This document shows positions 30,631 to 31,376 of a DNA stretch of 31,376 bases, piece by piece. The notes beneath the pieces are model-generated. The model ran no database searches. It was not told the DNA's origin and saw only the letters and a program-made list of their open reading frames with translations. Within the stretch, counting starts at the first letter, position 1. Each line of letters opens with the position of its first letter. This DNA is from CALOCV01 sp942491955 (GTDB lineage: Bacteria; Chlamydiota; Chlamydiia; Chlamydiales; CALOCV01): positions 1-31,376 of the forward strand of contig CALOCV010000013.1 in assembly GCA_942491955.1 (NCBI GenBank), in the 5' to 3' direction. The position numbers were made by a program, and so were the translations under genes.

Positions 30631-31376
30631 TTAATAGACGTCCCGCTGATACCGATTCTCTTTACGCAGTTTTTTCACATAATTGCGGGCCTCTTCGTTG
30701 GAGAGGGTGCCGTGGGTGGCGATGATATTATGGAGGGTGGCGTCGACATCTTTTGCCATGTATTTGGCGTCGCCGCAGACGAAGAGGTAGGCGCCTGTTT
30801 CGAGCCATTGGAAGAGGAGGGCGCCGTGTTCTTCCATTTTATGTTGGACATATTGTTTTTCTTGGTTGTCGCGGGAGAAGGCGTAGTCGAGACGGAGGAG
30901 GCCTTGTTTGATATAGGCGTTCCATTCTTCTTCGTAGGTGAAGTCGTAGGCGCGGCGTTGTTCTCCGAAGAAGAGCCAATTTTTTCCTGTATCGCCGCGG
31001 TGGTAGCGTTCTTGGATGAAGGCGCGGTAGGGGGCGACGCCGGTGCCGGGGCCGACCATGATGAGGTTGGCTTTGGGGTCGTTAGGGAGGGAGAAATTTT
31101 TTGCAGGTTGGATATAGATGGGGACGTTAGGGAGGAGGGTATCGGTTACGTGGCATAGGTAGTGGGAGCAGACGCCGCGGCGTTCGTGGCCACCTGCTTC
31201 GTATTGGATATGGGCGACGGTGAGGTGGATTTCTTCTCCGACGTGGGATTGGGAGGAGGCGATGGAGTAGAAGCGTGGGAGGAGGGGGAGGAGGAGGTTA
31301 CAGAGTTCTTGAGGGGAGATGGGGGCTTCGGGGTGATCTTCGAGGAAGTCCCATATTTCCTTTTGTTCGAGGTATT
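30631..31376 (-). CDS. cysJ: CysJ-like NADPH-flavoprotein reductase, C-terminal part
   Basis: The C-terminal FAD/NADPH module of a diflavin reductase, about 247 residues to the window edge; the flavodoxin-like half would lie beyond. RFYSIASSQ is the FAD-binding RxYS motif and GVCSHYL the following GxxS loop. VGPGTGVAPYRAFIQER binds NADPH, with FFGEQR, LFVCGDAKYMAKDVDATLH and the terminal aromatic residue in RYQRDVY all as in sulfite reductase alpha subunits. Electrons would pass from NADPH through FAD to FMN and then to an unknown partner. Chlamydiae carry a CysJ-like protein without the usual sulfate-assimilation set, so the acceptor is open. Codon use here is strongly GGA/CTC-rich (G-rich plus strand), unlike the AT-richer ATPase next to it. 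Confidence 0.9.
   Translation of the reverse strand, partial: YLEQKEIWDFLEDHPEAPISPQELCNLLLPLLPRFYSIASSQSHVGEEIHLTVAHIQYEAGGHERRGVCSHYLCHVTDTLLPNVPIYIQPAKNFSLPNDPKANLIMVGPGTGVAPYRAFIQERYHRGDTGKNWLFFGEQRRAYDFTYEEEWNAYIKQGLLRLDYAFSRDNQEKQYVQHKMEEHGALLFQWLETGAYLFVCGDAKYMAKDVDATLHNIIATHGTLSNEEARNYVKKLRKENRYQRDVY

Noticed and set aside
30613..31158. 181-codon plus-strand frame, rich in Val, Gly and Glu
   Set aside because: It is the reverse of the conserved reductase module; its composition reflects the G-rich complement of that gene.

Overview
The window is a piece of a chromosome from the order Chlamydiales, most likely an environmental (amoeba-associated, Parachlamydia/Simkania/Waddlia-like) lineage and not a Chlamydia of vertebrates. 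This rests on gene order. The left end matches the chlamydial block CT274-CT273 / rsmH-ftsL-ftsI-murE-amiA. The middle carries uppS-cdsA-cmk-plsC plus lepA and gnd. The right part carries rho-coaE-polA-sohB (CT491-CT494 order in C. trachomatis). Locus numbers are from memory of the C. trachomatis genome. Moderate GC, palindromic intergenic repeats and large lineage-specific proteins of unknown function fit a free-ranging protist symbiont better than a reduced animal pathogen.

Layout. 1-1130: a convergent gene tail and two small chlamydial genes (TPR protein and partner), partly frame-disrupted. 1196-6778: division and peptidoglycan cluster rsmH (badly disrupted), ftsL, ftsI, murE (in-frame stop near the N-terminus), amiA (runs through an antisense tRNA-Arg). 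6806-8704: large unknown protein on the minus strand. 8821-8943: palindromes. 8965-15726: gnd on plus, facing the minus-strand series lepA-uppS-cdsA, a 610-bp repeat island, then cmk-plsC. 15744-19298: tRNA-Leu, a truncated DUF4143-type ATPase with tandem repeats, murJ (frameshifted), tolB. 19524-26408: small membrane protein, then sohB-polA-coaE-rho plus a membrane-anchored unknown, tightly packed on minus. 26685-29138: an 817-residue putative effector with a proline-rich SH3-ligand-like stretch and irregular leucine-rich repeats. 29124-30549: frameshifted DUF234-type ATPase/nuclease. 30631-31376: the C-terminal part of a CysJ-like flavoprotein reductase, cut by the window edge.

How the genes fit together. 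murE, ftsI, ftsL, murJ, uppS and amiA all serve the transient division-ring peptidoglycan of chlamydiae. UppS makes the lipid carrier, MurE adds diaminopimelate, MurJ flips lipid II, FtsI crosslinks and AmiA trims. CdsA and PlsC feed phospholipid synthesis, and TolB serves the outer membrane.

Two themes deserve attention. First, intergenic space is rich in palindromic elements: a REP-like hairpin forming the murE 3' end, a modular GC-rich triple-hairpin family in three copies, a 162-bp fold-back MITE and a perfect 29-bp stem. They sit inside or next to conserved operons and have replaced the ends of at least murE and possibly murJ. Second, reading-frame breaks, several explicable as one-base homopolymer changes, cluster at the left end and fall on envelope genes. 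They may be sequencing error, slippage-prone tracts or real decay, and the sequence alone cannot decide.
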